This document shows positions 1 through 11,999 of a stretch of 64,000 nucleotides of DNA, one piece after another. The notes beneath the pieces were generated by a model, which was not told where the DNA came from, did no database searches, and was given only the letters and a program-made list of their open reading frames with translations. The stretch's first letter is position 1, and each line of letters opens with the position of its first letter. The position numbers and the translations under genes were made by a program. The stretch covers positions 12,501 to 76,500 of the forward strand of contig JAOTOM010004788.1 in the NCBI GenBank assembly GCA_034440615.1, read 5' to 3'. The stretch comes from Ashinkailepas kermadecensis. Its lineage: Eukaryota; Arthropoda; Thecostraca; Neolepadidae.

Positions 1-1065
1 GATCTTTCCATTTTCCTTGTCTACGGATGTGCTCTAGGGCTCCAGCCAATTTTTGATAGGGGCCCGGCACATTTTTGCGATCCTGGCTCTTTTTTGCGTC
101 TGAGTGCGATTTTTGGACTCTGTCTTCATTTGTTGGGATGCCTATCGCGAGTTTTAGTGGCCTCGACACGTATTTGGGGTCCAACACGTTTTGGCTTCTT
201 TTGGAACAATTGCTGGGACCCCAGAGTGATTTTCCATGTCCAGACTGTTTTTTCGTTGCCCCGGCTTCATTTATTGGTTGTTCCCGATCACACGTTTGGA
301 GCCCCAGTGCGACCCGTCGAGCCCCTAGCGTGATTTGCATGAGCCCTGGCGCGACTTTTCGGTACCTTTATGCTCAGCGTGATTTTCAGTGGTCCCGGCC
401 CACCCTTTTGGAGTCCCATTGTGTTTTTCAAGAACCCTGGCACGACTTTTTCGACCCCCAGCTTGATTTTCTGGGCTCAGGCGCGAACCTTTGAAGCCCC
501 CAGCGTGATTTTCAGGGGCCCAGTCGGTCTTTCTGCGGCACCTATCGTGATTTTCAAGGACCACGGCACGACTTTGTTTTGCTCCCAGCGTGATTTTCAG
601 GTGCCCGGTCCAACTTTTTGGGGCCCCAGCGCGATTATCAGGGGCCCCGACCCGACCTTTTGGGACCCAGCGTGATTGTGAGGGACTGGCCAGTCTTTCT
701 GGTGCCCAGTGTCGTTTTCGAAGGCCCGGAGTGACTTCCGATCTTTTTGGCCTCCAGCGTGATTTCCAGGTGCCCGGCTAGACCTCTTATGGCCTTAGCG
801 TGATTTTCTGGGGCCCTGGCGAGATTTATCGGGGTCCCGGCGCAACCTTTTGGAGGCCCAGCGATATTTTCAGGGGTCCGGTCCGACATTTTGGAGCCCT
901 CGGTGTCATTTTTAGGGTGCCGTAACTATTTTTGATTTTCAATGTGATTTTCAGGGGCCTTGGTGGGATTTTGGGAGCCCCATCGTTATTTTCAGGGACC
1001 CCTGCGCGACTTGTTGGGGCCCCGAAGTGATTTTTATGTTCTCCGGTGTGATTTTTTTGTTTGTT
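1..1065 (-). repeat. Degenerate minisatellite array (CCCCAAAA/TCGC type), inverted orientation
   Basis: The stretch is made of imperfect units of about 24-35 bp. On this strand they read like 'GCGTGATTTTCAGGGGCCC', and on the other strand like GGGCCCCTGAAAATCACGC. Read in reverse complement, bases 1-300 match the order of units in hAT-A (about 8,960-9,150) and hAT-B (about 50,500-50,660): the CGGGGCAACGAAAAACA unit, then the CACTCTGGGG unit, then the CTCGCGATAGG-type unit. The array therefore belongs to the same repeat family and may be part of another hAT copy running off the left edge. It probably resumes at 1,401-1,485 after the SINE. Short frames here are shadows of the repeat, not genes. 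Confidence 0.75.
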
Positions 1066-1093
1066 GTTTTTATACTAAATTTCATCCGAGTTC

Positions 1094-1400
1094 TTGCTGG
1101 GGTGGCTTTATGAACCAGGGTTCTATTGCTAAGCAGAGCTTGTTGCGTGAACCCTGGCCCCACCACCCGATCCATGAATTCCAGTTCAACGGCAGAATTT
1201 TGACCGAAAGTTTAACGTGCCGTCAATTCACCGATAAGGCTACCCGGTAGCTCGTCTCCCGCCTTATTGGGCCAGCTGCCAACTGACCCTCCCAGCCGGG
1301 GGCTAAATGCGAGCACGTGAAGCGACTCGAACCCTGTGTTGCCAGGACAAAGGAGACCAGTGCAGGCCACCGCTCTAACCAACTGAGCTACCGGGGCGGC
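1094..1400 (-). mobile_element. tRNA-derived SINE, family 1, copy 1 (with tRNA-like head)
   Basis: Read on the minus strand, the element begins with a tRNA-like head. Its A box TAGCTCAGTTGG is at 1,379-1,390 and its B box GGTTCGAGTCG at 1,323-1,333. A body of about 220 bp follows. The body recurs at 41,001-41,156 (minus strand) and 62,127-62,343 (plus strand), both lacking the head. The head has the two internal Pol III promoter boxes but a poor anticodon arm, so it is a SINE head rather than a working tRNA. GC-rich array units flank both sides, which suggests insertion into the array. I found no clear target-site duplication. Confidence 0.75.
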
Positions 1401-1485
1401 TAATTGTCGGGGACACCAGCAGGATTTATAGGGAGCCTGGCGTTATTTTTCCGAACCCCGGCGCGATATTGGGGGCCCACAACCT
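1401..1485 (-). repeat. Continuation of the degenerate minisatellite after the SINE
   Basis: The bases beyond the SINE have the same texture as 1-1,065, for example 'CCCCGGCGCGATATTGGGGGCCC' split over imperfect units. The SINE therefore appears to sit inside the array. Confidence 0.5.
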
Positions 1486-2952
1486 CTCATGGGGAGGCGG
1501 ACTGCTCCAATGCCCCCCCCCCTTCGGTATGCCATTGCGCATATCCCAATGATTGTATAGTTTAACAATAACGTATGTGAAGTACATCGCACAAAATCGA
1601 CTTTCCTATGCCCATTTAACTGCTTGCACCACAAGTAGTGTTCAGAAATATGCACCCTGCAATTGGCCTAAATTCATCTCTTTATCTTCGTGGTTCTTAA
1701 ATTTTAGCCTGGACGTACACATAACTGGACGATGAAAAACCTTGATAGTAGTCTCCGTTTTAATTCGGTGTTTTAATTATCTTAACACAGATGTCTTCAT
1801 TGAATAGATTATGGGATCAGAGTCTAAACTAAGCAGATATTGTCACATATACCATGAGCCCGCCATCTTACCGAACCACTTCTGTTGAACGACATAATTT
1901 GAAGTCAATGTTTAACGTGCTGCCAATGCCACTACGCAGTTACCCAGCTGAAGATCCACTCGGGTCAGTTGCCATGCTCGTCATGTGCCTTCTCAGGTCA
2001 CATGACAAGCATCACTCGTTACTCGTCACATCATCACTCTTCATACCACTCCTCAAGTGGCCTTGTCAGGTCGCATCACAAGCGCCTAATCTTCTCTGGG
2101 GATTATAAGATTCTGTCAGGCGTTCTAGCACTTGAAGTTGATGTAATAGTTTGTGGACTTCATTATTGTATCTATGCTACCATAATAAATGATGGAAATA
2201 AGTATTTTGTTATATTGGATGACAGCACCGATAATGCCCAGGCATCTCAATCAAAAGGTTGGATATCTGTGTGCTGTGCCAAACTGTGAAAACCCTTTGA
2301 AATGTGGAAAATTTGTAGGTTCTATTCTATACTACAGTCACGCAATGGATGTATCGTGGTAGTAATTTGTATGCTTCAATAATCAAAATACATGTAAATG
2401 TTGAAGTGTATGGTAGCTAGGACCAAGGCCGTATATAATACATAGCTCTGTAATATCAAGGAAAGGAAATTGCACTTGCAAATTGTATGTCTTACCTTGA
2501 TTGTGTTACGTTACTGCCCTCAGCCTTTACAATTTTATACTCTAGGCAATATTAATAAAATCGATGTTAACTATGTTAACAGTTAAAGAACCGCAGAAGA
2601 ACTATAGTATGAATGTATTTTGGTACTGGCTGGCACATTATCTGTTTTATAGTCTTTTCATAACATAATATAAGGTGTGAATATCCATATATCTGGTGTA
2701 TTACATCAACTCCTGAATTAGTTGCGTTGTTGTAGGGTTATGTCCAAGTGTGCATGACTTAAGAAATGAAGTGCTACGATGTGATATGTGCAGCTTTTAC
2801 TTAGTTATGGATTGCAGGGAGTTTTTTTTAACATATTCAAGTGTGTGCATGCTGCATTTTAGGATATTTAGATGTTTCAAAAGTGGGAGGGCCAGCTACC
2901 ATTGTTGCCCCCCCCCACTTTGAAAAGTGGATGGGCCATGGCTCCCCTGACG
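1486..2952. other. Unrecognised AT-rich stretch
   Basis: No coding frame with recognisable similarity and no repeat structure was seen. The only notable feature is a C-homopolymer region at 2,880-2,960 flanked by GGGCCAGC/GGGCCATGG-like ends. It resembles the G-rich termini of the DNA transposons seen elsewhere in the window, but no boundary could be set. Confidence 0.4.
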
Positions 2953-3395
2953 AAAAACACGACACGAAGGAAAAGGTGCAACTACTGAGTCAATATTTGC
3001 GCCTTCTATAAATGACACTTAGACCACGAACTATGGTCAACCAGAACTCAAACCAGTAGTATTGCTGCAAGCGTGAAATATGGAGCTTTCAGATCGCGTA
3101 AACGAATGCCACCTGTAGATTATCTATTTTGTTTAACTTTCATTTGATCAACTTACCCCATCGTGAGCAACAACTTACCCCTGTAGCGGGGTAAGTCGAT
3201 GAACCGGTAGTTGCGCCATGCTTTGCTCTCTGGTGGAGAGCCCAGAGGATGCGACGAAAAAAATAATAATCGGGGATGCTACTAGAAGGTTTAGGCTTGG
3301 CGTAGATGTAGTTATCTCCTCCCTACCCTTCCAAAGTGATAAATTATTTTTAGTTTCGCCAAAAGTGTGTCAACTAGACCCGGTCTCCCTACATG
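2953..3395 (+). repeat. Dispersed repeat D, copy 1
   Basis: This roughly 440-bp sequence recurs, diverged, at about 24,495-24,895. Shared landmarks in order are GAAGGAAAAGGTGCA, an ACTATGGTCA block, AACTTACCCC, GGGGTAAGTCGATGAACCGG, TTTGCTGTCTGGTGGA-type text, and GGTTTAGGCTTGGCGTAG. Its last 60 bp (CCAAAGTGAT to GGTCTCCCTAC) also occur at 28,983-29,045. I see no coding region, no tRNA boxes and no clear terminal repeats, so the class is unknown. Confidence 0.65.
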
Positions 3396-3575
3396 CTCAT
3401 GCCCCGCTCCGCAGTGCAGCATAGCCGTGCACATTTCGACTTAAACTTTATGACAGGGCGGTGGAAATTTGTTCAACCTGACACCTGACAGTTTCTTTTT
3501 CTACGGCGTACCTCCCAGTTTCTTTTTGCTCTCGTTGCTGTTGATCCAGACGGCATGCAGCTTTATGTCATGCAT

Positions 3576-5800
3576 AAGACATAAAGACATAAAGATCAGT
3601 GCAACTATGAGCCACAAGGGCCCTTCTTGGTTGCACTTGGTACACTGAACCAGTTGCCCACCAAATCTGTCAATCAACCCACCCTGGAATACAGAAAAAC
3701 AAGCCCCCTATTCTTATAATGATTGTCTATGCCGTTTTTAAAGATGTTCAGTGTGTTGCTACTGACAATTGTTCCTGGAAGCTGGTTCCAGTGTTCTACT
3801 ACCCTGTTGGTGAAGAAAGACTGTCTTAACCTTGTCCTGCTGTGATTAACTTTAATTTTGAATTGATGACCTCTAATTGCATCATTTCTGTTAAATTCAA
3901 ACATTTCCCTTAGATATCCCTGTTCCTGACCATGAACAAATTTAAAAACCTCGATGAGATCTCCCCTCAGCCTTCTATATCTAAGTGAAAACATGTTCAA
4001 TTTCTTCAATCTTTCCTCATATGCCAGGTTGCCTATACCATTAACCATTTTTGTTGCCCTCTTTTGTACTCTCTCTAAAAGCCAACAATCTTTCTCATAA
4101 CTAGGGGACCAAGCTTGGACACAGCATTCCAAATGTGGCCTGACATATGCACAGTAAAGCTTCCTGATGACCTCCTCACTTTTGTATGACACATTCCTCT
4201 GTATCGCCCCAAGCATTCGTAGTGCCTTCTTCCTGGCTTCTTTGGTCTGTTCTGATGCCCCCAATTTTGTGTTCAAAATAACACCTAAGTCCTTCTCCTG
4301 CTCAGTCACAGATAGTACTTGGCCATCCATCAAGTATGGCGCCTTCATATGCTGCCTACCTACATGCATGACTTTGCACTTATCAAAATTAAACTTCATT
4401 TGCCATTTTTCGGACCACTTCACAAGCTCGTCTAAGTCGTTCTGCAGCAAAACCTGCTCATTGTGCCCTGTTATTGCCCTAAAGATCTTCAAATCATCCG
4501 CAAATTTCAAAACCTTACTGCTCAGGCCACATTCAATGCTATTCACAAATATAATGAACAACAGTGGCCCCAGTACCGACCCCTGAGGGACTCCACTAAG
4601 AACATTTTGCCATGATGACTTTGTACCATTAAGCATCACTCTCTGCTGTTTATCTGAAAGCCACAACTCAATCCATTTTAGGATGCTACCTGTAATGCCA
4701 TGGACCTGAAGCTGCATCATTAACCGTTTATGGGGTACCTTGTCAAAGGCCTTACTAAAGTCAAGATATGCTACATCAACCTGATTTCCCTGATCAAATT
4801 GTTCTGTAGCAAAATTTAAAAAGTCCAAGAGATTTGTGAGACACGATCTCCCTTTTCTAAAGCCATGTTGAGTATCTTGAATCAATCTGTTTCCTTCCAG
4901 AAAACTAACTATTCTATCTTTGATAATTGATTCGAGTACCTTGCAGACTAGGGATGTGAGGCTTACTGGCCTATAATTTTCAACTTTCCCTCTTTCTCCT
5001 TTCTTGAAAATAGGAACTACATTTGCCCTTTTCCAATCTGTTGGAATTTCATTTTGTGAAACTGATCTACAAAATATTATACTAAGTGGAATTGCCAGTT
5101 CCTTTTCAGCTTCCCGCAATACCCTAGCATAAATTCCATCAGGTCCTGCTGCCTTGTTTGGCTTTATTTTTCTGATATAATTGAAAACAACATCACTATC
5201 AATGAAATCAACATTGTGTATCTGATCACCTGTCACTGAACTGTGGTTCACGGTTGGCAAATTTGTCACATCCTCCACTGTAAACACTGATTTAAACTGC
5301 TTGCTCAGCTCCTCAACCATCTCACCATCCTCACTCAATATAGTGCCATTTACTTCCAGTGGACCAATTGTGCTTGGAACTTTACTTAGCTTGTAGAAAC
5401 TAAAGAACTTTTTACTGTCCCCATTACAGTTCCTAGCCAAATCCAATTATTTTGCCCGCCTTGCTGCTCTGGTTTTCTGCTTCACAGCATCTCTAGCTTT
5501 TTGATACGACCTTAGATTTACGACATTTGAAGCTTCCTTAAATACTCGAAATGCATCTTTCTTAGCCTTAATTGATCTCCTCAAATCTGGTGTAAGCCAT
5601 GCTGGCTTTCCTACACTTCTTTTGCGCCTTTGCTTTTGGGGGACATGTCTAATCTGAATTTCCCTCAAGTAAGATTTGAACTTTTCCCACATTTCACAGG
5701 CATTTAAATCAAAAAAAAATTATTCCCATTGTATGGCACTTAAAGCCTCTCTCAAGGAGTCAAAGTCATGCATGCCATTATAGTATGCATAAAGATTTTA
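3576..5800 (-). mobile_element. CR1-type non-LTR retrotransposon, 5'-truncated, copy 1
   Basis: This LINE lies on the minus strand. Its 3' end is a short run of the 8-bp unit TTATGTCT (3,576-3,594) with no poly(A), as is typical of the CR1 group. The 3' UTR of about 80 bp matches that of copy 2 at 15,566-15,681. Upstream is a nearly open RT frame (3,674-5,692), then a frameshifted piece up to about 5,800 that encodes the linker before the RT. The endonuclease domain and any ORF1 are absent, so the copy is 5'-truncated and cannot move by itself. Copy 2 is a close relative with different lesions. Confidence 0.9.
3674..5692 (-). pseudogene. Reverse transcriptase of CR1-type LINE (one in-frame stop)
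   Basis: The frame reads as a Jockey/CR1-group reverse transcriptase. A TAA at 5,447-5,449 splits it into an 81-residue upstream part and 590 downstream codons; copy 2 has GAA there, so this is a point nonsense mutation. In the 590-codon part the usual landmarks appear in order: NKAAGPDG near residue 97, HGFRKGRSCLTNLL near 194, motif A YLDFSKAFD at 227-235, motif B SGVPQGSVLGPLLF at 284-297 and motif C FADD at 315-318. All catalytic aspartates are kept. The C-terminal region after the thumb, ending in a hydrophobic tail, is also complete. The protein would prime reverse transcription at a nicked target. No endonuclease is encoded here. Confidence 0.92.
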
Positions 5801-6477
5801 AAAGACCATTGGGCCATGAACATGTCGCTACCAATCAAATTTACAACGTTTGAAGAAGACAGTACTAGTGCAAAACATTGCAACAACAAGAGTTATCTCA
5901 TTTATCGGTTGCGCGCGTTCCATGTCAAGTGCCCGATGAGATGAATCGCTGGCCAGATGGAGCTTCCCATTGAAAGGAAGAGCTGAAATATAGTGCAGGA
6001 ACTAGATTCAAGCACAAGCAAATTCCAATGCAAGGCATTGCCAACATATATTTTCAACGAATCAGGCTTCATATTTCCATCATCATTGACTCATCTCTAG
6101 TTATGTGTCTGTATTTATGATGATTAATTTGACCACCGAATCCGTATACTTAACATAAGTGGTTATGCTACCGCATACACAGGTGTTCATGTCATTGGGA
6201 CAGCACAAGAACCCGCGTGCAAGTTACTGACTGCAAATACAAATAGAGGAGGGGGATGCTGGAGTGTGGAAGTGAACTTTTTCTGTTCAACACCCAAAGG
6301 GGTAATGTTCAATTTAAAAGCAAAAACAAATCGCGGGTCTATCCCCGGGCAGGCCTAGGAGTGGTGGCCAAATGGTGGTCGAGCTCACACATTTTTTTAA
6401 GAAACAGAACATATTCGCAGAAGCGCAAGTTACTGTCGTGTTGGTTATGTTTGAAGATTTCAACTGCACGTCAGTGT
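5801..6477. other. Unrecognised stretch
   Basis: This lies between the truncated LINE and the 47-bp minisatellite. No convincing coding region, RNA gene or repeat was recognised. Confidence 0.4.
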
Positions 6478-6677
6478 TTGACCATCAGGACTGCTATGTT
6501 CACAGACAGTCTTCACTGATAGATGACTGATTGACTGATAGCGCCCTTAAACTCAAATAACTAACTCAGATGTAGTCTATCGTCAGAGCTGCTATATCCA
6601 CTAACAGTCTTGACTGATGTAGCCTACCGTCAGATCGACTATGTCCACTGACAGTCTTGACTGATATCCGCTACAGT
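6478..6677. repeat. 47-bp minisatellite, left part
   Basis: Imperfect tandem units of about 46-47 bp contain GTCAGAGCTGCTATGTCCAC followed by a GACAGTCTTGACTGATGTAG block. The array continues at 10,214-10,355 on the other side of hAT-A, so the transposon has split it. Confidence 0.8.
6521..6566 (+). mobile_element. Tail-only mini-retroposon inside the minisatellite
   Basis: The segment TAGCGCCCTTAAACTCAAAT breaks the 47-bp minisatellite. It matches the roughly 50-bp 3' domain found at 17,362, 36,578, 41,265 and 44,779: a GATGACTGA-type segment, then GCGCCC, TTAAAC and CAAATAAC. The flanking duplication is not clean, so the insertion boundaries are approximate. Confidence 0.5.
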
Positions 6678-6849
6678 CAAGAGCGTCGCCACTGGGGGGG
6701 CGCCCCCCCTGAAATTTGAGGAGGCCCCTATCCGCAAATGCACAGCAAAAAAGGTGAGCAAGGAGGCCGACGGGACAGAAGATCATGCTGTAAATAAGGC
6801 CTCAAGACTGACGAGGTCCCCAGGAAATATAATCAGGACTCTATAAGAG

Positions 6850-7960
6850 ACGTAGAACAGAGACTGGGAGGAGGCCCCCCAGGACGAAAGGGAGGCCCTA
6901 TGACGAAAAGGAGGCCCCTATGACGAAAAGGAGACCCCCCATGACGAAAAGGAGGCCTCAAGACGTAGAACAGAGATTGGTAGGAGCCCCCCCCGGACGA
7001 AAAGGAGGTCCCCCATGATGAAAAGGAGGCCCCAGGACGAAAAGGATGCACCCAATGACGAACAGGAGGCCCCCAGGACGAAAATGAGGTCCCCATGACG
7101 AAAAGGAGGCCCCAGGACGAAAAGGAGGCCCCCAGGACGAAAAGGAGGCCCAGGACGAAAAGGGGGCCCTTAAGACGTAGAACAAAGATTGGGAGGTTGC
7201 CCCCAGGACTAGAAAAGGAGGCCCCCAGGACGAAAAGGAGGCCCCAAAGACGTTGAACAGAGATTGGGAGGAGGACCCCAGGACGAAAAGGAGGCCCCAA
7301 GACGTAGATCAGAGATTGGGAGGAGGCCCCCAGGACGAAAAGGAGGCCCCAGGACGAAAAGGAGGCCCCAGGACGAAAAGGAGGCCCCAGGACGAAAAGG
7401 AGGCCCCAGGACGAAAAGGAGGCCCCAGGACGAAAAGGAGGCCCCAGGACGAAAAGGAGGCCCCTAAGAGGTAGAACAGAGATTGGGAGGTGGCTCCCAT
7501 GACGAATAGGAGGCCCCCAGGACGAAAAGGAGGTCCCCAGGACGAAAATGAGGCCCCCAGGACGAAAAGGAGGTCCCCAGGACGAAAAGGAGGCCCCTAA
7601 GACGTAGAACAGATATTGGGAGGTGGCCCCCAGGACGAAAAGGAGGTCCCCAGGACGAAAAGGAGGCCCCTAAGACGTAGAGCAGAGATTGTGAGGTGGC
7701 CCCAGGACGAAAAGGAGGCCCCCAGGACGCAAAGGAAGCCCCCAAGACGTAGAACAGATATTGGAAGGAGGCCCCCGGGGCTAAAAGGAGGCCCCAGGAC
7801 GAAAATGAGGCCCCATAACGAAAAGGATGCACCCAAGGACGAAAAGGAGGCCCCTAAGACGTAGAGCAGAGATTGGGAGGTAGCCCCCAAGACGAAAAGG
7901 AGGCCCCAGGACGAAAAGGAGGCCAGTGCATATGAGATGAGGTTTCGGAGACGCAAAAGC
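6850..7960. repeat. 19-bp tandem array with higher-order structure, within hAT-A
   Basis: The basic unit is AGGACGAAAAGGAGGCCCC (19 bp). Seven essentially perfect units lie head to tail at about 7,330-7,462. Elsewhere one to several units alternate with a spacer that starts TAAGACGTAGAACAGAGATT and continues GGGAGGTGGCCC, giving higher-order blocks of roughly 70-110 bp. Repetitive Ser/Trp/Gly/Pro-rich frames on both strands come from this repeat and are not genes. Confidence 0.9.
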
Positions 7961-8870
7961 AGGCCCCAAACGGGTGAGGTTCCACCGAGATAGAAAAGGA
8001 TGATCTAGAGACGTGGCAGGAGGCACCTAATTCGGAAGAGAACGACACAAGATTGGAAATGAGACACCATGATGAACGAGGAGGCCCGTAAAATAGGAGA
8101 GAAAGGCCATTGGATAAGAGAGATGGCTCCCAGGCGGAACAGAAGGCTCGAAGACGGCTAAGAATGTCCCGGGGAAATAACAAGGCCACTAAGATAGGAA
8201 AGGTTGCCAGTAATTTGGCAGAGGAGGCGCCTGGGAGAGAAGAGGAGTCCACCAGGAGATAAGAGACCACCCCTAAGATGGGTAAAGATCGAATCCACAC
8301 GCAGAGCAGGAGGCCCCTAGAGACGTGAGAGGAGGCCCCAAATTTGAAAAAGAAGGCCTCTAGAAGAGAAATGAGGCACCTGCCGGACTCGAAAGGAGTC
8401 CCACAATAATGAGTAAGTTTCCAGGACCAAATGAGGCCCCGAAGACCGGAAAGAGTTCCCAGGAAATGAGAGGAGGCCCTTAAGATGGGAGTGGTAGCAG
8501 GTATGGAAGGAGGTGAGGTTTCCAAAATTGAAGATCCCTCAAGACGGGTAAGGCTTTGCCAGGATAAAGGAAGAGGCCCACGAGGCGTGGCAGGAGGCCC
8601 CTAATTTGGCAGAGAATGCCCCTCGAAGATGAGAGGAAGCCCCATGCCATGTTAAAGGGGCCCCAGACTGCAAGAGGAGGCCCTCCAAGACGGGAGAGGA
8701 GGACCATTGAATATGGAGGAGGGTAGGACACACAAGGAGACGTCGAAAACCGGTAAAAAGGCGCTAGGAAATGAGACGAGACCCTTAAGACGCGACAGGA
8801 GGCCTATAATTTGCAAGAAGAAACCACTAAGAAATAGTAGGAGTCGTATCTGGGTACTTTACAATCACGA
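7960..8870. repeat. Degenerate AGGAGGCCCC array within hAT-A
   Basis: Imperfect units of about 25-35 bp carry the core GAGGAGGCCCC with variable middle text such as AATTTGGCAGAGAATG or AGACGGGAGAGG. Unit order closely matches 49,500-50,390 in hAT-B, so the array was present before the two copies separated and has not been homogenised. Confidence 0.8.
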
Positions 8871-9150
8871 TATGGGCCCCAAAAGATCCGGCCGGGGCCC
8901 CCGCAAATTACGCTGAGCCTGGGGTACCAAAAATTAATGCCCCTGACCACGAAAATCATGCCAGGGGTACGACAGGTCGTACCGTGCCCCAACAGTCTCA
9001 TTGGGACCAAAACAAATGAAGCCGGAGCAACGAAAAACAATCCGGACATGGATAATCACTCTGGGGGCCCAACAATGACGCCAAATGCCCCCAAAACGCA
9101 TTGGACCCCCAAAAGTGTCGTGGCCGCTATAGCTCGCGCTAGGGATCCAA
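8870..9150 (+). repeat. CCCCAAAA-type degenerate array within hAT-A
   Basis: Units of about 25-35 bp such as GGGGCCCAACAATGACGCC and CCCAAAACGCATTGGACCC. The order matches 50,440-50,660 (hAT-B), 39,780-39,960 and, inverted, 1-300. Confidence 0.8.
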
Positions 9151-10213
9151 GAAACTTGCAAATCCGTTTGCCCCCTCCTGCTTAACGAAAATATAGGTAC
9201 TCCACTGGTCCCTCAATAATTTTCTGAACCATACGCCCATGGGGCAAAGCCAACATTGAGGAGACAAATTACCCCTCACAAGCATACAATACAGCATCCA
9301 TGCCCCATATAAAATGGGATGAATGATGTTTTTAAATGCATTTTCTTCCAACAAACTTCTTTTCTGCTATTACAGCCTGCATGATTAGAGCTTCCCAGCT
9401 TCTATACCTTCTCAACGTCATTTACAAACCGGTACAGCACAGCGAAAACGATGGGCGTGACGGCGTTGAATTTGAAGGTTTGCATTATGTATGCACTGAC
9501 ATTGTTACATTGTTGCATTGCCATTTATGCATTGCTGTTCAATACTTGTTCTTGCCGTGAATTTATTCGCTGAGGATATATTTTAGCTCGTGTGACAGTT
9601 GCCTTGCAGCGAGCACCAAATGTTATAAAAATATACAAATTCCTAAGATGGCGCCCAGAAAACCAATGCAATCCACTTATCGTTGTCACCTTTGCGAAAT
9701 TGTCGTCCTAGGACTGAGAAGTGATCGTTCAAGCTTTGCGTATGACATCAGGCTGGTGGGAATAAATAACAGTAGTGATGAATCTAGCTATATTCAGTTA
9801 GACTTGGAGGACTTAAAAGTGGGTTGATCAATGGCAGATATCTGTAAGATATGCTTAGCACCAGCCCGGCCAGCTCGCTGCAATCTAGAGGCCAGCGGGA
9901 AGATTCGAGAAAGCATTGAGACGTTGGTTTGTTTTGGCACTAATGTGTTTATCCAAATATTACTTATTTATACCCTGGTATGGCCCAGTTTTCAGCGAAA
10001 TTGACTAGTGCTATTACGTTTTGAGTAAATGATGCACCATGCCAAGAACAAACAAAACACCAATATGAAATCATGTTCCCCATTCTCGAGCCATAGTAAG
10101 AGCCTAAAAACAATATGAGACCCTAACACAATGGGGGCCCCCTTTCGGGGAACAGGAGGCCCCCTTTCGACCTTGCCCCCCCCCCCTGGAAGAATTTCGT
10201 GGCGACGCCACTG

Positions 10214-10355
10214 GCTACAGTCAGAGCTGTTATGTCCACCGACAGTCTTGATTGATGTAGTCCATCGTCAGAGCTGCTATATCCACACAGTCTTGACTTA
10301 TGTAGTACATCGTCAGAGCTGCTATGTCTACTGACAATATAACACTACACTAGTC
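10214..10355. repeat. 47-bp minisatellite, right part
   Basis: Three further units of the 6,478-6,677 minisatellite resume directly after hAT-A. Removing hAT-A and one copy of the 8-bp duplication would rejoin a continuous array. Confidence 0.8.
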
Positions 10356-11999
10356 AGCACTAGTCAGTTACACTGACAGCGGTAATTGGGGGCATATTCT
10401 TCCTAGGCGCCTTCATTAATCTGGGAGTTTGGTATCCAAAATTAGTCCAGAGATGAATTATTTTTCAACCGTTCCTGGCCGAACGCACGACTCCCCATGT
10501 CCTAGCCCCCGTCAGACACCTCACTGACTGGATAACAACTTGGGCTGCTACTTTGAATCCACAAATATGTGAATGTGCAAGGAGTAGCCTATAAATGGAA
10601 GCTAATTGACAGGACTGGGAAATTTGCAGCGCTTTTTTGTCTGGTATGTACCATCTCCGCTCCAAGTTAGTGTCAATTTTCCAACTTCAGAAGGACTGCG
10701 TTCTCAACTATTCTCTCGGCCGCCGCAGAGATTGCCAGCTGTAACTGTATGCTGCGTAGTTGGTTTCGACAATACCTGCTGGGATATCCAGGGTAGTATT
10801 TTTTTCCCAACTGTCTGGCAGATGAAGGGTACTTCGGTATCGATTTTAACAAGATCCAGGATGTTTTATCTTTCGCTGATAAAAAAAATCACAATTTTGC
10901 ATTTCCAACATGTGGGTATGGCTCAGTATCTAATGGGATAGTCCTGAATGAGAGCTGTTGTGGAACAAAGCTGAATGGTCTGGGAGCAAAACGTAGGTCA
11001 ACAGAACCTGACATTGCAACTATGCTACGCTCACTGACCAATAATTAGAACTATCAATCCAATCCGGAACTATCAATCGAGGCAGATCTATCAATCGAGG
11101 CAGAACAATCAATGTAGCCACCAGCATGACTTGCAAGACGAATGTTCAGCCATCACTCCTCAAGACATGGGTAACGGTCGTACTGATATCCGCACACAGG
11201 TGGTAGAATCTTCAACCAACAGCCCGCTGACGTGGGCAATATGACGCCGGGGCTCCAACAATTTGACTCGGTTAGCCAGATAAAGTCCTGGTGGAATCCC
11301 TCCATCCTTCGAGTTCAACTCAAGCGAAATATATTTGACTGCACCGAACCTGGCATTATGACCGCAGTGAGAGTCGGGTGCAGCGCGAAGCGACATTGCG
11401 GCACTTTATTATAATAGGATTAACAACTTGGTTCTGTGAAGGCTGATTTGAAATGAGGAAGCTATTTCGGTTCCCCGGCTGAATTCCGCCATCTTGTTTT
11501 ACCCAGAGTCCACCGCACTTGTGTGCCACCGCATCCACGCAGTCGTTCCTCTTCCATGGAGGTGGGGGGGGCGGCGGACACGCGATAAAAGATGCTGTCG
11601 GTCGGAAAATAATGCATGGATCCGAAGCGAAAATCCCTCTTTTGTCACTTATGTCCAGGTTAAAATTTGCAACACTCTTTCTTGGTTTCACTTTTGGCCC
11701 CGTCACGGCGCCACTCGAATTGCAATTCACTGCGAGTCGGCACCGCCACGTGCTGAATTATGCTGCTGGCAAATCGAAATCGCCAAATCAAACAGGGTTA
11801 TTTTCAGCCGGCTGTACGGTCAGCTTTATGGTTATGCTCAGCTTGCATAAAACAGCAAAATTCCACACGGCCACACAAGCCCACTAAGCGTGTACTTGGT
11901 CACGATCAGCGCAACGGGATGGACCGGCTTGATATTCATCCCGCCCAGCGGTGCCTCCATGCAGATCTCTCCGACCGCCTGATCACGTTACCTTAATGC
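10356..11999. other. Unrecognised stretch
   Basis: No recognisable gene. Short imperfect repeats of ACTATCAATCGAGGCAG occur at 11,046-11,112. Overlapping open frames of 118-124 codons on both strands at 11,356-11,887 show no recognisable motif beyond a proline run encoded by a C/G homopolymer. Confidence 0.4.

Larger units (their letters stand above)
6678..10213. mobile_element. Giant non-autonomous hAT-type transposon carrying satellite arrays (hAT-A)
   Basis: The element is bounded by imperfect terminal inverted repeats: CAAGAGCGTCGCCAC on the left and, read inward from the right, CAGTGGCGTCGCCAC. A perfect 8-bp duplication GCTACAGT flanks it (6,670-6,677 and 10,214-10,221). An 8-bp duplication with CAGTGGCG-like ends is typical of hAT elements. 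The interior, left to right, holds: a G-rich subterminal part; a 19-bp-unit array (about 6,850-7,960); a degenerate AGGAGGCCCC array (about 7,960-8,870); a CCCCAAAA-type array (8,870-9,150); and about 1 kb of unique sequence. No transposase is encoded, so it depends on another element. hAT-B at 48,749 is the same element with a different array size and a different target duplication. Confidence 0.9.

Noticed and set aside
1315..1400. Functional tRNA gene on the minus strand
   Set aside because: A and B boxes are present, but the anticodon arm and acceptor stem do not fold well and the sequence continues into a SINE body. The same applies to 16,446, 22,602 and 52,288.
6833..8525. Long Ser/Trp/Gly/Pro-rich frames on the minus strand
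   Set aside because: They follow the 19-bp array and its degenerate relatives in hAT-A.
11356..11887. Overlapping frames of 118-124 codons on both strands
   Set aside because: No known motif, and both strands are equally open.
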